From contig CAZKJO010000011.1 of the NCBI GenBank assembly GCA_964553105.1, forward strand, positions 1-50,820: 50,820 bases of DNA, read 5' to 3'. The DNA comes from Profundicola sp964553105. GTDB lineage: Bacteria > Bacteroidota > Bacteroidia > Flavobacteriales > Weeksellaceae. Under the pieces are notes generated by a model. It saw only the letters and a program-made list of their open reading frames with translations. It was not told the origin of the DNA and ran no database searches. Position numbers and translations under genes: made by a program. Shown one piece after another: positions 1 through 7,826 of this stretch (the stretch's first letter is position 1; every line of letters begins with the position of its first letter).

Positions 1-107
1 ATTTAAAGGATGATGGTGTTTTAATTAAACCATAATTTCATGGAAAATATTTTTTTATTAATTTAAACTTTCCCTATTTTTATGATATAAATCATAAATT
101 CAAAGAA

Positions 108-1945
108 ATGAAAAGACTATTTACCAACTTCCCCCCCTATTTTTACTGACATTTATTAGTATTTTTCTAGCATTAAGTGCTTGTCATGATGATGAAGACT
201 TTATTATCGCAGATGAATCAAATAAGAAGATTACTGTAAAAAAACTAAATCAGAAAGAGATTAAAGAAATTACACCCATTTATGAGCAAGTGGTAAGCAT
301 GAACCACAATATCTATGGTCGTAATCAAGATGAAGTTTATGAAGTAAGTTTGAGTAATGCGTTATATATTACAGATGGTACTATCGAAACTTATACCTTT
401 CCCATTCAAACCATTGATTCTTTAACAAAATATAATTTGATGCTAAATCTAGAAAATGGTGAATATCAACCTTACATAGTTCATTATGATTTAACAGATG
501 AGGAATATACCGCCTATTTAGAGGGCAATTTGTTAGATTTATCAGAAAAGACAACAGTATCTATCCTGCAAAATAATGAAATTTCTATTACGGATAAAAA
601 TAATCCAGAAACAAATGGTTGCTTTCAATTATTTACAGTTTCAGATGATTGCACCCATACTCGTTGTCAAGATGGGCATGAGATTAATGGTTTTTGCGGT
701 CACCCATATGAATACTTAGACATTCATTATATCCCTTGCGTAACAGGCGGTGGCGGAGGTGGTGGGAACTACTCCCCTGGTGCCCCCTCAGGCCCTGGCT
801 CTCCAGGAGGCGGCGGAACTTATAGTGGTCCTAGTGAAAGTGACGGCTCATCAGTTGGTTATACTGGATTTGTTATTGGAGATGGCGGTACAGGAAACCA
901 AGATGATGTTGATGCTATAAATCAAATTACCCAAGAAATGGATGCTGCGTTTGGGGTTGGGAATTGGGATACAGATATGATTGGTTTAATTATCGAAACC
1001 ATTAATAACAATGCAGACGTTAATACGGCGGTTGAGGCTGTAATAAATATTTTTAATCAAAAATTTTCTCAAAACTCTCCATTTCAGGTGGATATAAGTA
1101 ATTTATTTCAAGACGGAGTAATGGATGATGCTGAGAAACGTTTTCTCGATATTAAAGAAATTGTCACGCAAACTACGCAGTATAAGAATATTATTGATAA
1201 TATTTTTAACGACACAACAGGATTTTCTGTCGAATACGTTGTTGTAGATAATCTTACCAATGGTGCTGGGAAACGGCTTAATGGAGCTACTTCTTTAAAT
1301 GGAACTATTGCAACAATAGAAATAGATAGAAATCATATAAATACAGCAACAAAAATTGACATAGCACTTACTATAATGCATGAGGCCTTGCATGCTTATA
1401 TGTATTATATTATTGCAAATGATGTAAACGTATCTGTACCTAATAACGTTAATTTAAATGATATTTCGGAATGTTTAGATTTGTACTTAGCTAATTATGT
1501 AGGCATGAGTGGTGGACAAAGTGCGCAACATCAATTCATGGCAGAGGAATTGCTTCCTATTTTACAAGATGTTATTTTAGAGGCTTTACCACTTCTCTAT
1601 GACCAAAGCATTTTAAATCTAATCGAACAACAAGGGCGTGTTAGGATTATAAATGAAAATGGAGAGTTAGAATGGAAATCAGGACCGTTACCAGGAAATA
1701 ACCAAAACTATTATTGGTATTGGAGTGATTTTGCTTATTATTTTGCCTTAGGTAGCTTGAGAAATACTGATTTTTTTCAATCGACCATTGCTACCATACC
1801 TTTAGATGTTAATTTCTTTGACATACCTGCTGAGAATATTGTTGATATTGCTCAGTTTTGGTTATATTATTCGTACTATGTACAATTACAAACTAATACT
1901 AGTAGTTTTACGCCAGGACCGAACTATTTCCAAATCATGCACTAA
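108..1945 (+). CDS. Lipoprotein with HEXXH motif, reading frame broken at a poly-C run
   Basis: The open frame from 290 gives 551 aa, but its real beginning is upstream. The ATG at 108 reads MKRLFTNFPP and then meets TGA at 147. The downstream frame, open from 98, encodes a hydrophobic stretch ending in a lipobox (LSAC) followed by acidic residues. The two halves meet at seven C (131-137). One more C would give a continuous lipoprotein of about 612 aa with its lipid Cys at residue 26. The downstream frame has no ATG before the signal peptide. Counting from 290, residues about 152-182 form a Gly/Ser/Pro-rich linker and HEALH lies at 364-368, the HEXXH signature of zinc metallopeptidases. The C-terminal part is rich in Tyr, Trp and Asn. 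The family is not recognised; a surface metallopeptidase is an inference from this motif alone. The frame change could be a sequencing error, a mutation or a phase-variable switch. Confidence 0.7.
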
Positions 1946-1962
1946 TTTTAAACTATTTTTAA

Positions 1963-2436
1963 ATGAAGAAAATTATCACAATCATATTCATTATAAACTC
2001 CATATTTAGCCTGAGCCAAGAAAACGACTCCGTTTTTATTTATGTAACAGGAACTCCTGTAGAATATCTTTTTGCCGAAAAATATACATCTGAGAAAATA
2101 TTGTATGGAACTATGATGGCAATTTTCCAATCGACCACTGAGGATAATTATCTGTATTGGGTTCCTGTATATTCGCCTTATAGAAATAGTAATGGTAATG
2201 GTGATATAATTAACCCAATTATAATTAAAGAAAAGAATTATTTAGAAACAATTCAGAAGAAATGGATAACATCAAAAATGATCTCATCCTTCTCTACATC
2301 AGAATTTATAGAATTTTTTAAAGATTTAGAAGGAAAAGAAGTCTATGTAATCAGTCAATATTATTTAGATAAATATCCAGACAAGGTTTTGATTTATAAG
2401 TCTTATGTTGGGGAAATTGTAAATCCAATATATTAA
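1963..2436 (+). CDS. Small secreted protein, intact copy of a tandem pair
   Basis: This is a 157-aa protein with an N-terminal hydrophobic signal (about residues 1-18, MKKIITIIFIINSIFSLSQ) and no lipobox, so it is probably exported to the periplasm or the surface. The mature part is mixed alpha/beta, rich in Lys and Tyr, with no motif I recognise. It starts 17 nt after the HEXXH lipoprotein. A second, damaged copy follows directly (2442-2909), and the 3' halves are nearly identical. The position suggests an accessory exported factor, but no function can be assigned. It could be a partner or immunity-like protein of the upstream lipoprotein; nothing in the sequence tests that. Confidence 0.65.
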   Translation: MKKIITIIFIINSIFSLSQENDSVFIYVTGTPVEYLFAEKYTSEKILYGTMMAIFQSTTEDNYLYWVPVYSPYRNSNGNGDIINPIIIKEKNYLETIQKKWITSKMISSFSTSEFIEFFKDLEGKEVYVISQYYLDKYPDKVLIYKSYVGEIVNPIY

Positions 2437-2441
2437 GTAGA

Positions 2442-2909
2442 ATGAAAAAATTACTTTGTGTTTTACATATTTTTTTATTCTCTATTTTTTTGGGTCAAGA
2501 AAACGACTCCGTATTTATTTATGTTACTGGAACGCCTGTGGAGGATCTATATAGCGAAAAATATACATCTTAGAAGATAATGTATGGAACTATGATGGCA
2601 ATTTTCCAATCGACCACTGAGGATCATTATCGGTATGGGGTTCACGTATATTCGCCTTATAGAAATGGTGCTGGTAAGATAATTAACCCGATTATAATTA
2701 AAGAAAAGAATTATTTAGAAACAATTCAGAAGAAATGGATTACATCAAAAATGATCTCATCCTTCTCTACATCAGAATTTATAGAATTTTTTAAAGATTT
2801 AGAAGGAAAAGAAGTCTATGTAATCAGTCAATATTATTTAGATAAATATCCAGACAAGGTTTTGATTTATAAGTCTTATGTTGGGGAAATTGTAAATCCG
2901 ATGTATTAA
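2442..2909 (+). pseudogene. Second copy of the small secreted protein, interrupted by an in-frame TAG
   Basis: The ATG at 2442 opens a frame with its own signal peptide (MKKLLCVLHIFLFSIFLGQ) and the same mature start as the upstream gene (ENDSVFIYVTGTPVE). A TAG at 2571-2573 replaces the GAG found in the first copy, so the product stops after 43 residues. The same frame then continues to 2909 with intact similarity. An internal ATG at 2580 could give a 109-aa product without a signal peptide. The copy has a 2-codon deletion near 2670 relative to the first. Its last 226 nt (2681-2906) differ from 2208-2433 at only four positions, so duplication or gene conversion was recent. Confidence 0.75.
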
Positions 2910-2931
2910 TTAGAATCCAAATTAAAAACGA

Positions 2932-3705
2932 CTATTTCCTTGGCTTAAAAACCTCCCGAGCATTCTCACTCGTAATCGTAGCAATCTCTTGTGGAGTGAC
3001 ATTATAAATATCACAAAGCTTTTCTACCACCAACGGAATATAACTAGGTTCGTTTCGTTTACCTCTGTGAGGGACCGGTGCTAAATAAGGCGCATCTGTT
3101 TCTAAAACGATATGTTTCAAATCGATTTCATGCAAAAATTTATCGATCTTGCCATTTTTAAAAGTAACTACACCTCCAATTCCTAATTTAAAACCTAAAT
3201 CTATAGCTCTATGAGCATCTTCTAATGTACCCGTAAAACAATGAAATATTCCAAATAATTCCGGCGATCTATTATCTTCTACCAACTCAAAAGTCTCAGA
3301 AAAACTATCTCGGGTGTGAATCACTATCGGCCAACCTTTTTCCTTGGCCCAACCAATTTGTGTAGCGAATGCTTCTTGTTGTTCTTTCAAATGCGTTTTA
3401 TCCCAATACAAATCAATACCTATTTCTCCTATGGCAGCAAAATCCCGCTGATCAATCCATGTTTTAACTTTAGCTAGTTCCTCTTGATAAGTTTCTGCCT
3501 TCACAGAGGTAGGATGCAATCCCATCATCAAATGCATCATTTTGGGATGCTTTGCTTCTACCGCCAACATGGCATCGGTATAGGAGCTATCAATCGCAGG
3601 TAAATAAAATTCGCTAACTCCAGCTTCTATTGCACGCTGAATCGCCTCTTCCCTATCTTCGTCAAAAAGCTCTGAATATATATGGTTGTGCGTATCAATA
3701 TACAT
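2932..3705 (-). CDS. tatD: TatD family metal-dependent hydrolase (3'-5' DNase)
   Basis: The 257-aa length is normal for TatD nucleases, TIM-barrel metal hydrolases that act as 3'-5' exonucleases on DNA and RNA in the cytoplasm. The metal ligands are visible in order: THNH at residues 5-8 (H6, H8), E94 in IGEIGID, H130 in VIHTRD, H155 in FHCFTG, and D204 in ETDAPYL. The start codon lies inside the end of the upstream GSCFA gene (11-nt overlap), so the genes are cotranscribed from the prenyl synthase promoter. No terminator hairpin is obvious between its stop and the convergent pseudogene. The family call is safe; the exact substrate is not known from sequence. Confidence 0.93.
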   Translation of the reverse strand: MYIDTHNHIYSELFDEDREEAIQRAIEAGVSEFYLPAIDSSYTDAMLAVEAKHPKMMHLMMGLHPTSVKAETYQEELAKVKTWIDQRDFAAIGEIGIDLYWDKTHLKEQQEAFATQIGWAKEKGWPIVIHTRDSFSETFELVEDNRSPELFGIFHCFTGTLEDAHRAIDLGFKLGIGGVVTFKNGKIDKFLHEIDLKHIVLETDAPYLAPVPHRGKRNEPSYIPLVVEKLCDIYNVTPQEIATITSENAREVFKPRK

Positions 3706-4681
3706 GAATTCTATTTTTAAGTTCGTTTATCTCTTCATTCAAACTATCCTTGGGCATCTGCATGGCAAGTCTTTCTAGTTTTTTCATCGTATCAAATAAA
3801 AACTTTCTGTGTTCTACACCCTCCGGATTGATAGGTTTATGCGCTAAAGCCATCAACATTTTGTCTACTTCTTGCATCATTCCTTGAGTTTCTCCCGAAA
3901 AATAAGTTGATTTAAACTTATGCCAGATATAGTCAACACCCAAATCATTAAGATGAACCAAATCTTTATCATAATAACGATAATCGCGTAATTCATCTAA
4001 CACAATTTCATAAGATGGAAAATAATTCACATCTTGATATTCTCTCAACAAAACATGAAGCGCTCTATGCAACACCCCTTTGCTCACATGGTTTTCTCTA
4101 TATCCATCACGCACATGACGCACCGGACTCACCGTGAAAATAATTTTAGCATTAGGCTTGACATCCTTCACTATAAGAACCATATTGCGTAGAGCATCAA
4201 ATACTTCTTTCTCTGAAAGCAACAATTTGTTAAAATTCTTTTGAGGTACTTTATGGCAATTACTTACCGAAAAACCACCATTTAGGAAATAAGCCCAGGC
4301 AGTGCCAAGCGTAAATACAAAAACTGAAGTTCTGGTTAAGAAGTCATTCGCATCTTCTATACTTTCGTTCACCAAGTCTAAGACTTGTTTTAGTTTGGGC
4401 CTCGAAAACAAATGACTATGATCCCAGCTAAAAAACAGACCTTGGTAATTATAGATCTCTTTTTCTGTATAGTAACTTCTCGTATATACCCTAGAAAGCA
4501 CGTTCTCCATCGCTAAAGGATGAAATTGTGTACCAAAAGGATTGATTAAAGTCTGAAACTTAGCTTGTTTTAATCTTTCGCCTATTTCTGCTACAAAGCA
4601 AGACCCCAAACAAAAAATCCCATCTTGATATTGAATATCAAAATTTGGTTTTTCGATAGGAACTTGAGAGTAAAGATTCAT
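3695..4681 (-). CDS. GSCFA domain-containing protein
   Basis: This is a 328-aa protein that carries, near its N-terminus, the motif that names the family: LGSCFV at residues 25-30, followed by a conserved NPFGTQFHP block. GSCFA proteins are common in Bacteroidota and resemble SGNH-type hydrolases, with the Ser of GSCF in the place of the nucleophile. A matching VHLND block lies near residues 241-245, where an SGNH His would be expected. No signal peptide is seen, so a cytoplasmic location is likely. The gene begins 3 nt after the prenyl synthase stop and overlaps tatD by 11 nt, in a three-gene minus-strand operon. The biological substrate is unknown. Confidence 0.88.
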   Translation of the reverse strand: MNLYSQVPIEKPNFDIQYQDGIFCLGSCFVAEIGERLKQAKFQTLINPFGTQFHPLAMENVLSRVYTRSYYTEKEIYNYQGLFFSWDHSHLFSRPKLKQVLDLVNESIEDANDFLTRTSVFVFTLGTAWAYFLNGGFSVSNCHKVPQKNFNKLLLSEKEVFDALRNMVLIVKDVKPNAKIIFTVSPVRHVRDGYRENHVSKGVLHRALHVLLREYQDVNYFPSYEIVLDELRDYRYYDKDLVHLNDLGVDYIWHKFKSTYFSGETQGMMQEVDKMLMALAHKPINPEGVEHRKFLFDTMKKLERLAMQMPKDSLNEEINELKNRIHVY

Positions 4682-4684
4682 TTT

Positions 4685-5653
4685 TTAGAAACTTCTTCCA
4701 ATCAAATCATTACAGAAATCTTTTAAAACTTTCTTGTTTTCGATTCCTTCAATTTTCTCTAAATATTGTTTAGCCAACTTGGTATGCTCAAGAATTTCGT
4801 GCTCCACCATGTGATCAACACGTAATTGCTTAAAAATATTTTCGACGCTGTAAACCTTATCTATGTTTTCTGTGTTCAGCTTATACCAATATTTCAGCTC
4901 AGTTGCTTGCTCTTCGCTTGCTTTCTCTAAAGCCTTAATGAACAAAATGGTCTTTTTATTCTCGAAGATATCTCCTGCGTGCATTTTACCAACTTTCGAT
5001 GAATCTCCATATACATCTAACAAATCATCTTTCAATTGAAATGCAATTCCTAAGTGTTTACCAAAATCAAAAATATGATTAGCATCCTCTGGACTAGCAT
5101 CAGCGATAATAGCACCAATTTTAAATGAAGCCGCCGTTAGAACCCCGGTTTTGCAGTATATCATTTTCAAATACTCTTCCTCGGTCACCTCCAATTGAGT
5201 TTCGAAGTTCATATCATACTGTTGACCTTCGCATAAATCCTGACCTGTTTTAGAAAATAAAGTCACGATTTCCTTGAATTTATTATCTGGAAGATCCTCA
5301 AAGTATTGATAAGCTTTTATTAATAAAGCATCACCTGAAAGAATGGCTCTATCAACATTATATTTTTCATGAACCGTAGTTTTACCTCTTCTCAAAGGAG
5401 CTTTGTCCATGATATCATCATGCATTAAAGTAAAGTTATGGAAATATTCAATGGCCAGACTCGGTTTAATAGCTTGACTCATATCACCCCCAAACAAATC
5501 AGTCGCCATCAAGGTAATAATGGGACGCAGCCTCTTACCGCCTAATGTTAGGATGTAATTGATTGGTTCATATAGCTCTTTTGGCTCATCTTTAAATTCA
5601 TTCTGTTTCAGTGCTTCCTGAAAAGTCTCAACATATTGATTTAAATACTTCAT
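4685..5653 (-). CDS. Polyprenyl diphosphate synthase (trans, GGPP/medium-chain type)
   Basis: The 322-aa protein has all class I trans-prenyltransferase signatures: GGKRLRP (residues 38-44), the first Asp-rich motif DDIMD (79-83) followed by RRGKTTVH, and the second DDLLD (209-213) inside FQLKDDLLDVYGD. It condenses isopentenyl diphosphate onto an allylic diphosphate in the cytoplasm. The product could serve menaquinone side chains or carotenoids. The residue five places before DDIMD is Phe, a bulky residue at a position that limits chain length in GGPP-type enzymes, so a C20 to medium-chain product is an inference. It is the first gene of the operon with the GSCFA and TatD genes. A near-consensus -7 box (TATCTTTA on the minus strand) lies at 5671-5678. 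Confidence 0.92.
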   Translation of the reverse strand: MKYLNQYVETFQEALKQNEFKDEPKELYEPINYILTLGGKRLRPIITLMATDLFGGDMSQAIKPSLAIEYFHNFTLMHDDIMDKAPLRRGKTTVHEKYNVDRAILSGDALLIKAYQYFEDLPDNKFKEIVTLFSKTGQDLCEGQQYDMNFETQLEVTEEEYLKMIYCKTGVLTAASFKIGAIIADASPEDANHIFDFGKHLGIAFQLKDDLLDVYGDSSKVGKMHAGDIFENKKTILFIKALEKASEEQATELKYWYKLNTENIDKVYSVENIFKQLRVDHMVEHEILEHTKLAKQYLEKIEGIENKKVLKDFCNDLIGRSF

Positions 5654-5670
5654 GCATGTAGATTAAAGTG

Positions 5671-5678
5671 TAAAGATA
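5671..5678 (-). promoter_or_regulatory. -7 box of the prenyl synthase operon
   Basis: On the minus strand the sequence reads TATCTTTA, seven of eight matches to the Bacteroidota consensus TAnnTTTG. It lies 17 nt before the start codon at 5653. The region 5679-5814 between this box and the sigma factor gene holds nothing else I can identify. Confidence 0.5.
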
Positions 5679-5814
5679 GGTTTTGGTGTCCTAATTGGAA
5701 AATATGTAACTATATAATTTGTTCTTTCCATATATAGAGAAAAAACCAAACTATGAGTTCAACTAAGTAATGTTTTTAATGATAGTAAATTAGACTAAAT
5801 ATTGCCACTTAAAA

Positions 5815-6363
5815 CTAGTCCTTTTTCATTTCAATTTCGAGAAGATTCCTTGCTCTCAAAATTCGAACTTTAACATTGCTCATAGTAAGGTTGAGCTCCA
5901 TAGCAATATCTTTATAAGTCTTCTCCTCCCAAAATCTTAATTTGATTACTTTCTGATAAATATCCGGAAGGTTTTCAATGGCTTTCATCAACTTTTTATT
6001 ATCCTGTTTAATAATAAGATGCTGCTCGGGAGAGGGCATCATAGCCTCTAAGTCTAAGTGTGTAATTTCATTATCCAACGAAACGTTCAATTCAGGCTTG
6101 GCCCTAATATGATCAATCATCGTATTATAGGCAATCGCGCGAAGCCATGTCCCAAAATCAAAATCTTCGTTATATAATTTTAATTTTCTAAATGCCTTGG
6201 TAAAAGTAAGAATAGTAATATCCTCGGCATCCGTTTTATCATGAATTTTTGACAGGACAAAATAGTAGATTTTATCCCAGAAAAGATTCATCAAAGTCGT
6301 TTGTTCAAACTGCCTTCCTTTTTTAGCCTCTTCAATAAGTTCTAATAACTCAGGCTTTTTCAA
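5815..6363 (-). CDS. RNA polymerase sigma-70 family factor (ECF-like)
   Basis: Region 2 of a sigma-70 factor is clear (LMNLFWDKIYYFVLSKI, then DAEDITILTFTKAFRKL and the core-binding FGTWLRAIAYN). Region 4 follows (LPDIYQKVIKLRFWEEKTYKDIA, then a helix-turn-helix ending NVKVRILRARNLL). The two regions without 1.1 or 3 make it an extracytoplasmic-function-like factor. An ATG at 6414 would give 199 aa, but the extra residues lie entirely inside the coding sequence of the upstream peptide and do not look like sigma factor. A TTG at 6363 gives KKPELLELIEEAKKG, the usual beginning of such proteins, and 182 aa. That start overlaps the upstream stop by 14 nt, which suggests translational coupling. 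No separate anti-sigma gene is present. Confidence 0.85.
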   Translation of the reverse strand: MKKPELLELIEEAKKGRQFEQTTLMNLFWDKIYYFVLSKIHDKTDAEDITILTFTKAFRKLKLYNEDFDFGTWLRAIAYNTMIDHIRAKPELNVSLDNEITHLDLEAMMPSPEQHLIIKQDNKKLMKAIENLPDIYQKVIKLRFWEEKTYKDIAMELNLTMSNVKVRILRARNLLEIEMKKD

Positions 6364-6556
6364 CTTCAGGTGTATTGCTTTCACAAAATTCCGGCATTTT
6401 CCCACAGTAGCCACAAGTCTCTCCTTCTTTGTTTAGATGGGGATTCTGACTTGCACATGTGCCTGCGAATTTACCGTCTTTTTTAGCCCATAATTTTATA
6501 GCAATTCCTGCGAATGCTAATAATAATAAAGCTATTGTAATAAATATAAGTTTCAT
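6350..6556 (-). CDS. Small Cys-rich membrane or secreted peptide upstream of the sigma factor
   Basis: The 68-aa peptide has one N-terminal hydrophobic helix (about residues 3-23) and a short soluble tail with cysteines in CASQNP, ETCGYCGK and EFCES. I recognise this small protein type as common in Flavobacteriia, where it is usually called membrane or secreted protein; no function is established. The CxxC arrangement could bind a metal or sense redox. It is cotranscribed with the sigma factor, whose start lies inside this gene, so a role as sensor or anti-sigma partner is possible, but this is inference from context only. Confidence 0.75.
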   Translation of the reverse strand: MKLIFITIALLLLAFAGIAIKLWAKKDGKFAGTCASQNPHLNKEGETCGYCGKMPEFCESNTPEVEKA

Positions 6557-6588
6557 TTTTTAGTTTTTAAATGTCGAAAACTTGTAGA

Positions 6589-6596
6589 CAAAGATA
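6589..6596 (-). promoter_or_regulatory. -7 box of the peptide and sigma factor operon
   Basis: The minus strand reads TATCTTTG, a full match to TAnnTTTG, 32 nt before the ATG at 6556. It faces the divergent box at 6650-6657, so the two operons share one short intergenic region. Confidence 0.6.
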
Positions 6597-6649
6597 CGAC
6601 TTCTACATCAATTTGAGTCTTCTGAATCTGGATTTAAAATAATTTAACT

Positions 6650-6657
6650 TAGTTTTG
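6650..6657 (+). promoter_or_regulatory. -7 box of the EEP-family gene
   Basis: The sequence TAGTTTTG matches TAnnTTTG fully and lies 17 nt before the ATG at 6675. No TTG is found at the usual distance upstream. Confidence 0.55.
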
Positions 6658-6674
6658 CAATCCTTAATAGCACA

Positions 6675-7667
6675 ATGAAATCCATTCTCATATTATTACA
6701 CTTTGGACTTTTGGCTGCAGCCTATGCTGTGGTGTTAAACCAATGGATTCAACCTAGTATTTTTCCTTACTTTAACTTACTATCTCTAGGCTTTCCTGTG
6801 TTAATGGTTCTAAATTTAATTTTATTGGTTTTTTGGTGGTTTTATCGCTGGAAAATTGCTTTTGTATTTACCCTATTATCATTGTGTCTTGCTATTCCGC
6901 TTAATAAGATAGTTCATATTTATGGTGCACCAGAAACTACAGAAAGTAATTTAAAACTTATTACTTATAATGTTCATTACTTTAAAAAGGATGCAGAAGG
7001 TCTAAAAAACTTATTAATCGAAGAAAATCCAGATATTATTTTACTTCAGGAGCTCGGACCAGGCTCCAAGTCTTTAATGGCCAATATCTTTAAAGACACA
7101 CCACATTATTACGAAGATCATAATCTCTTGGGTATTGCAAGCAAGTTTCCAGTTATTGAAACAAAGAAGTTCAGATTAGAACCATACCCCACTACCTATG
7201 CCTATGCCGACATTGCGCTACCAAACGATACAGTACGTTTTATTACTTTTTATTTAGAATCCTTACATATCGACCAAGAAGAAATTAAGGATCCCAACGT
7301 TGATTCAGAAAGGATAAAAAATAACTTTAAATCTTTGTCTAGTAAAGTTTTAAAAACAGCAAAAATTCACCAGAAACAAATCGATGCTATAAGAGAAAAC
7401 ATAAAAAGCTCGCCTTATCCAGTAGTTTTAGCAGGTGATATGAATGCTGTCCCATCCTCTTATGAATATTATGCATTGAAAAGAGGCAAAAAAGATGCTT
7501 TCTTATATGGCGACAAAGTTCTTGGAACCACCTTTCCGAGTTTTGGCGTCCCTTTGAGACTAGATTTTGTATTTGTTCCGGAGGAGTTTAAAATTAAATC
7601 TCACAGAATCGAACCTGTGCCATATTCCGATCACTACCCTGTGATTGTTGAGATTCAAATTCCTTAA
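6675..7667 (+). CDS. Endonuclease/exonuclease/phosphatase family protein, membrane anchored
   Basis: The 330-aa protein has three hydrophobic segments in the first 80 residues (about 3-20, 35-57 and 60-75), then a full EEP domain. Catalytic landmarks are N99 in ITYNVHYF, E126 in ILLQELG, the LAGDMNA motif near residue 253, and D319-H320 in YSDHYPV close to the C-terminus. EEP proteins cut phosphodiester bonds in DNA, inositol phosphates or lipids. The domain probably faces the periplasm because it follows an odd number of membrane segments, but the topology is not certain. The gene stands alone on the plus strand with its own promoter. Confidence 0.88.
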   Translation: MKSILILLHFGLLAAAYAVVLNQWIQPSIFPYFNLLSLGFPVLMVLNLILLVFWWFYRWKIAFVFTLLSLCLAIPLNKIVHIYGAPETTESNLKLITYNVHYFKKDAEGLKNLLIEENPDIILLQELGPGSKSLMANIFKDTPHYYEDHNLLGIASKFPVIETKKFRLEPYPTTYAYADIALPNDTVRFITFYLESLHIDQEEIKDPNVDSERIKNNFKSLSSKVLKTAKIHQKQIDAIRENIKSSPYPVVLAGDMNAVPSSYEYYALKRGKKDAFLYGDKVLGTTFPSFGVPLRLDFVFVPEEFKIKSHRIEPVPYSDHYPVIVEIQIP

Positions 7668-7684
7668 AATCAAAAATTTAAGAC

Positions 7685-7715
7685 AAAGAATCAGCTCTCA
7701 CTAAATAGATTCTTT
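7685..7715 (+). terminator. Possible weak terminator after the EEP gene
   Basis: AAAGAATC (7685-7692) pairs with GATTCTTT (7708-7715) around a 15-nt loop. The U tract after the stem is very short, so termination here is uncertain. Confidence 0.35.
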
Positions 7716-7769
7716 TGGTTGATGAGATTTTAGTAAATTTACATTTTAAATAAAATTAATTGTTATCTA

Positions 7770-7793
7770 CTTGATTTTTAATCATAAATCAAG
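7770..7793 (+). repeat. Inverted repeat in the leader of the HerA-like gene
   Basis: CTTGATTT (7770-7777) and AAATCAAG (7786-7793) form a perfect 8-bp stem with an 8-nt loop, 33 nt before the ATG at 7827. It could be an operator or a leader hairpin; it has no U tract, so it is not a terminator. Confidence 0.4.
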
Positions 7794-7826
7794 CGATCCA
7801 TTTTAATTTTCAAACCTTATACATTC

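Noticed and set aside
749..840. Gly-codon-rich stretch considered as a repeat or assembly artefact
   Set aside because: It reads in frame as a Gly/Ser/Pro linker, common between domains of exported Bacteroidota proteins.
1806..2009. Plus-strand frame of 67 codons overlapping the HEXXH lipoprotein end
   Set aside because: It is an out-of-frame overlap with two better-supported genes and has no start context or recognisable sequence.
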